A DNA stretch of 8,201 nucleotides. It comes from Helicobacteraceae bacterium. GTDB lineage: Bacteria > Campylobacterota > Campylobacteria > Campylobacterales > Sulfurimonadaceae. Position 1 is the stretch's first letter. Each line of letters begins with the position of its first letter. Of this stretch, positions 5,257-8,201 are shown piece by piece. The position numbers and the translations under genes are program-made. The notes under the pieces were generated by a model. That model was given only the letters and a program-made list of their open reading frames with translations. It was not told where the DNA came from and ran no database searches. The DNA is taken from NCBI GenBank assembly GCA_030613795.1, contig JAUWLG010000047.1:1-8201 (forward strand). The letters run 5' to 3'.

Positions 5257-6177
5257 GTGGCTATGAAAAGAGTTTTAGTACTTTATTATTCGCAGAGTGG
5301 GCAGTTGAAAAACATGGTGAATTCTGCAACGGAGCCATTAAAAGCTAGCGATGAAGTGCAAGTTGATTATCGTAAGATAGAACCTGTTGCAAAATACCCG
5401 TACCCATGGCCGTTTTATCCATTTTTTGATGCATTTCCCGAAGCGATCTATATGAACGGCTGCGAAGTGGAACCGATCGATGATCTGGAAGATGATTATG
5501 ATCTGATCATCCTCGGCTATACCATCTGGTTTTTGTCTCCATCGATCCCGGTAACAGGATTTATGCAGAGCGAGCAGGCAAAGAGACTGTTTAAAGACAA
5601 ACCTGTTGTTACGCTGATCGCCTGTAGAGATATGTGGGTAATGGCGCAAGAGAAGATGAAGAGCCTTCTTAGTGATGTTGGGGCCACCTTGATCGACAAT
5701 GTTGTTTTGACAGACCAAGGCGGTTCGATCTATGCCTTTGTCACGACCCCAAGATGGTTGTTGACCGGCAAAAAAGATCCTTTTTGGGGCTTTCCGGCGG
5801 CAGGTGTCTCTAAGAAAGAGCTGCAAGAGAGTTCACGTTTTGGTGAACGGATCCTCGAGGGACTTAAAAAGAGTGAAGAGAAGGCGAAAACGCCGATGCT
5901 TACAAAGATGGGTGCCGTAACTGTTAACGGCAAGCTGGTCGGTACAGAGAAGATCGCAACGCGTTCATTTATGATCTGGGGCAAGTTGATTCAAAAAGCA
6001 GGTGAACCCGGTTCGTTCGCACGTAAAATTGTGATAACGATATATGCTATCTTTTTGGCGATCTTAGTATTGACGATAGTGCCTTTAAACATATTAGTGA
6101 GACGTTTGATATACCCATTTAGAAAAGAAGCGATAGAAAAGAGTGTAAAATATTATGAAGAACCTTCAGGACGGTGA
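5257..6177 (+). CDS. darA: DarA-like dialkylresorcinol condensing enzyme/aromatase (flavodoxin fold)
   Basis: DarA-type proteins act with DarB; in studied DAR pathways DarB forms the cyclohexanedione and DarA aromatises it to the resorcinol. The product has 306 residues. The N-terminal VLVLYYSQSGQLKNM (about 6-20) is the flavodoxin-type phosphate loop, followed by DYDLIILGYTIWFLSPSIP, a second flavin-site-like loop, and VTLIACRDMW. The C-terminal third holds one hydrophobic segment (about 258-280) followed by basic RR...YPFRKE, indicating a membrane anchor with a cytoplasmic catalytic domain. From recall, the arrangement matches Bacteroidota proteins annotated as DarA; simple NAD(P)H oxidoreductases lack the tail. 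The start is GTG 5257 with GGTAG at spacing 8; ATG 5263, two codons later, is an equally possible start. The stop overlaps darB by four bases (GTGA). Confidence 0.85.
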   Translation: MAMKRVLVLYYSQSGQLKNMVNSATEPLKASDEVQVDYRKIEPVAKYPYPWPFYPFFDAFPEAIYMNGCEVEPIDDLEDDYDLIILGYTIWFLSPSIPVTGFMQSEQAKRLFKDKPVVTLIACRDMWVMAQEKMKSLLSDVGATLIDNVVLTDQGGSIYAFVTTPRWLLTGKKDPFWGFPAAGVSKKELQESSRFGERILEGLKKSEEKAKTPMLTKMGAVTVNGKLVGTEKIATRSFMIWGKLIQKAGEPGSFARKIVITIYAIFLAILVLTIVPLNILVRRLIYPFRKEAIEKSVKYYEEPSGR

Positions 6178-7328
6178 GTGTGAGTAGAGACGTATATATA
6201 AATGATATTCAGGCCTTTTTACCAAATGAAGCCGTTAATAACAGTGAGATAGAAGATGTATTGGGCCAAGTCGGGGCGCGTCCTTCGCGTGCAAAGAAAC
6301 TAATCTTGCGTTCTAACAAGATCAAATCACGTCACTATGCTATTGATAAAATGAGTGGTAAAACAACCCATACGAATGCCCAGATAGCGGCAGAGGCGAT
6401 TCGTAAGCTTAATTCAGATGCTTTTGATATCAATACAATTGAGCTGTTAGCCTGTGGAACAACGCTGCCCGATCAACTGCTGCCGAATCATGCCTTGATG
6501 GTGCATGGTGAACTGGGTATTCCCAGTTGTGAAGTGATCGCAACAGCGGGGATCTGTCTCTCTGGAACGATGTCACTTAAGTATGGTTATATGTCAGTAT
6601 TAGCTGGTCAAAGTGAAAATGCTGTTGCAACGGGTTCAGAAAATGCCTCTTCTGTAATGCGTGCGCAAAACTTTGAAGAAGAGGTTGAAGCGCGTGTAGA
6701 GAAGCTCGAACGTCAGCCTGAGATCGCTTTTGAGAAAGACTTTTTACGTTGGATGCTAAGTGACGGAGCAGGTGCTGCCTTGATGAGTGCTAAACCAAAC
6801 ACTAAAGGGATCTCACTCAAGATCGACTGGATCGTTCAAAAGTCGTATGCCAATGAACTGGATGCCTGTATGTACGCCGGTTGTGAAAAACAGGATGATG
6901 GCAGTGTCAAAGGGTGGCGCGAGTATAAACCGCAAGAGTGGCTTGAACAGTCGATCTTCTCTGTCAAACAAGACGTTAAACTCCTGAATGAGAAGATCAT
7001 TGAATACACGGTGACCAAACCGCTTCAAGAACTGATCGAAAAGGGTACGCTTAACCCTGACGAGATCAGTTATTATCTGCCGCACTATTCATCAGGATAC
7101 TTCCGTGACAAAGTGTACGAAGGGATGAAAGAGGCAAACTGCGACATCGCACAAGATAAGTGGTTTACCAACCTGCCAAACAAAGGTAACACCGGTTCGG
7201 CTTCGATCTATATCATGCTCGAAGAGCTTTTCCACTCAGGTAAACTAAAAACAGGCGACAAACTGCTCTGTTACATTCCTGAAAGTGGTCGTTTTTCAAC
7301 AGCCTTTATGCAGTTAGAGGTGGTTTAG
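6174..7328 (+). CDS. darB: DarB-like beta-ketoacyl-ACP synthase III family ketosynthase
   Basis: A KAS III-like thiolase-fold enzyme; DarB homologues join two beta-ketoacyl substrates and cyclise them in resorcinol biosynthesis. With 384 residues it is longer than housekeeping FabH (about 320). The catalytic triad is visible: Cys128 in TAGICLSG, His304 in YYLPHYSSG, and Asn339 in GNTGSAS. The N-terminal region (RSNKIKSRHYAID, THTNAQIAAEAI) is typical of the DAR/flexirubin group rather than FabH; this is from memory of the family. The acyl chains are probably presented by an ACP such as that at 3740. The start is GTG 6174, which overlaps the darA stop; GTG 6180, two codons in, has the better spacing (8) from AGGA at 6168-6171 and may be the true start. 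It is second in a tight operon. Confidence 0.87.
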   Translation: MSVSRDVYINDIQAFLPNEAVNNSEIEDVLGQVGARPSRAKKLILRSNKIKSRHYAIDKMSGKTTHTNAQIAAEAIRKLNSDAFDINTIELLACGTTLPDQLLPNHALMVHGELGIPSCEVIATAGICLSGTMSLKYGYMSVLAGQSENAVATGSENASSVMRAQNFEEEVEARVEKLERQPEIAFEKDFLRWMLSDGAGAALMSAKPNTKGISLKIDWIVQKSYANELDACMYAGCEKQDDGSVKGWREYKPQEWLEQSIFSVKQDVKLLNEKIIEYTVTKPLQELIEKGTLNPDEISYYLPHYSSGYFRDKVYEGMKEANCDIAQDKWFTNLPNKGNTGSASIYIMLEELFHSGKLKTGDKLLCYIPESGRFSTAFMQLEVV

Positions 7329-7330
7329 TC

Positions 7331-7738
7331 ATGAAAGCACAAGAGGTCCCACAAGACAACAATAGTATCTATCGCGGTCAAAAACGTGCAGTCTATGCAA
7401 CCAGTAAAGATGGCGAGTATGGTGTTGTGGCATCGAGTGGATGGGATGTTGAAGAAGAGGCAACGCAACAGGCGGTAGCAGAACTGGAGAGACTGGCAGA
7501 TGAGGCTTATGACGCTTGTTTAGATGGTGAGAGCTCTCCTTTAGAATTCCACATGTATGCAAAACGACTTGACCTTCTCTCTCTATCTCAAGCTACAGGA
7601 CTTTTTCAGTGGCGCATCAAAAGACACTTTAAGCCAGCCATCTTTGCTAAGTTATCTGACAAAATGTTAACACGTTATTGTGATGTGATGGGTATTTCTA
7701 TCCAAGAGCTAAAACAACTTCCAAAAAGAGAGTCTTAA
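7331..7738 (+). CDS. Small conserved-type protein of the DAR/flexirubin cluster with HTH-like C-terminus
   Basis: 135 residues, function unknown. It begins two bases after darB with a good Shine-Dalgarno (AGAGGTGG, 7316-7323, spacing 7) and ends flush against the next start, so it belongs to the operon. The N-half has a short beta-rich stretch (Tyr14-Trp38, ending SSGWD) then an amphipathic acidic helix (about 39-66). The C-half (about 78-130: LSLSQATGLFQWRIKRHFKP, LSDKMLTRYCDVMGISIQEL) has the spacing of a Cro/CI-type helix-turn-helix: SLSQATGLFQWRIKRH as the HTH pair and a terminal MGISIQEL like the IGVSLEEL helix of XRE repressors. I recall similar small proteins beside BtrH-like genes in Bacteroidota flexirubin clusters, always without function. 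Alternatives are a pathway regulator or a structural partner of the acyltransferase. Confidence 0.85.
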   Translation: MKAQEVPQDNNSIYRGQKRAVYATSKDGEYGVVASSGWDVEEEATQQAVAELERLADEAYDACLDGESSPLEFHMYAKRLDLLSLSQATGLFQWRIKRHFKPAIFAKLSDKMLTRYCDVMGISIQELKQLPKRES

Positions 7739-8201
7739 TTGTCTGAATCAACGAAAGTTTTTACCCATAAACATGCCGGTCATTGTGAAAGTGGTGTTAT
7801 GTCGACTATGCTCTCTCACCATGGACTGCCGTTAAGTGAGCCTATGGTGTTTGGTCTCTCCAGTGCTCTGAATTTTGCCTATCTGCCTTTTGTCAAGCTT
7901 GCCGGTATGCCGTTGATCGCATACAGATCGATCCCCAAAGCTATTATCAAAGGCCTGCAAAAAAATATTGGTATCAAGATGAAAGTAGAGACGTTTTCAG
8001 ATCAACTAAAGGGTCAAAAACGTCTTGATGATCTTTTAACAGAAGGTAAGATTGTAGGAGCACAGACATCTGTCTACTGGCGCCCTTATCTTCCTGATGA
8101 GATGCGATTTCACTTCAATGGACATAACCTTCTGGTCTATGGTAAGCAAGATGATATCTATAAGATCAGCGACCCTGTTTTTGAACATGTTGTCGAGGCG
8201 A
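7739..8201 (+). CDS. BtrH N-terminal-type acyltransferase, partial (runs off the window)
   Basis: The first 154 residues of a protein that continues past the right edge. It resembles the N-terminal domain of BtrH, the butirosin enzyme that moves an acyl group from an acyl carrier protein to an amine; the fold is cysteine-protease-like. Visible candidates for the active site are Cys16 in HCESG, His129 in HFNGHNLLVYG, and Asp145 in ISDPV, in the right order and context. The start is TTG at 7739, abutting the upstream TAA, with GAGAG about 6 bases before it; the first ATG (7799) would remove the HC motif. Next to darA/darB and an ACP, transfer of an acyl or aryl-polyene chain onto a resorcinol or other acceptor is a plausible role, but this is inference. 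The BtrH-type call rests on motif pattern, not a search. Confidence 0.85.
   Translation, partial: MSESTKVFTHKHAGHCESGVMSTMLSHHGLPLSEPMVFGLSSALNFAYLPFVKLAGMPLIAYRSIPKAIIKGLQKNIGIKMKVETFSDQLKGQKRLDDLLTEGKIVGAQTSVYWRPYLPDEMRFHFNGHNLLVYGKQDDIYKISDPVFEHVVEA

Noticed and set aside
5338..5826. 162-codon open frame on the minus strand inside the darA-like gene
   Set aside because: The + strand frame carries the flavodoxin motifs and sits in a tight operon; the minus frame has no ribosome binding site or recognisable motif.
1..8201. CRISPR array, tRNA, rRNA or transposase gene
   Set aside because: No regularly spaced repeats, no clover-leaf or T-arm consensus with matching stems, and no transposase motifs seen in any frame.

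Overview
The window looks like a chromosomal stretch from a Campylobacterota (former Epsilonproteobacteria) member, such as a Sulfurimonas/Sulfurovum/Arcobacter-type organism. The reasons are moderate-to-low GC, tightly packed genes with 4-nt overlaps, and the flavour of the ClpA, Aat and ACP proteins. This placement is inference; no rRNA or other taxonomic marker is present.

Layout. (1) 1-532 has no recognisable gene. It is unusually rich in inverted repeats: a run of stem-loops at 9-321 (one a perfect 10-bp stem with AT-rich flanks that could be a terminator), a long imperfect palindrome at 352-421 and a perfect 10-bp stem at 432-462. An open frame enters from the left edge and ends at 256, but I cannot assign it. 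(2) 533-3682 is a compact three-gene N-degron operon: clpS (TTG start), clpA and aat (4-nt overlap with clpA). Aat attaches Leu/Phe to proteins, ClpS recognises the resulting N-degron, and ClpA unfolds the substrate for ClpP. (3) 3740-8201 is a second module resembling dialkylresorcinol (DAR)/aryl-polyene/flexirubin-type lipid biosynthesis: an acyl carrier protein, a convergently oriented SAM-dependent methyltransferase, then a tight operon of darA-like, darB-like, a small conserved-type protein with an HTH-like C-terminus, and a BtrH-type acyltransferase cut off by the window edge.

How module 2 might work (family knowledge plus inference). A DarB-type KAS III ketosynthase joins two beta-ketoacyl units into a cyclohexanedione. 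A DarA-type flavodoxin-fold enzyme aromatises it to a dialkylresorcinol. The ACP carries acyl or aryl-polyene intermediates, the methyltransferase decorates the aryl or resorcinol part, and the BtrH-like Cys/His/Asp acyltransferase could move an acyl group from ACP onto an acceptor, such as the ester bond of a flexirubin-like product. Further genes needed for such a product (extra ketosynthases, dehydratases, ammonia-lyase, transporters) would have to lie beyond 8201.

The most notable anomaly is the methyltransferase. Its reading frame is intact over 356 codons (5106 down to 4036) except for one in-frame TAA at codon 66, so it is either a fresh nonsense pseudogene, a sequencing error, or a gene made in two pieces or by read-through. 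The palindrome-rich leader at 1-532 is the least explained DNA in the window.
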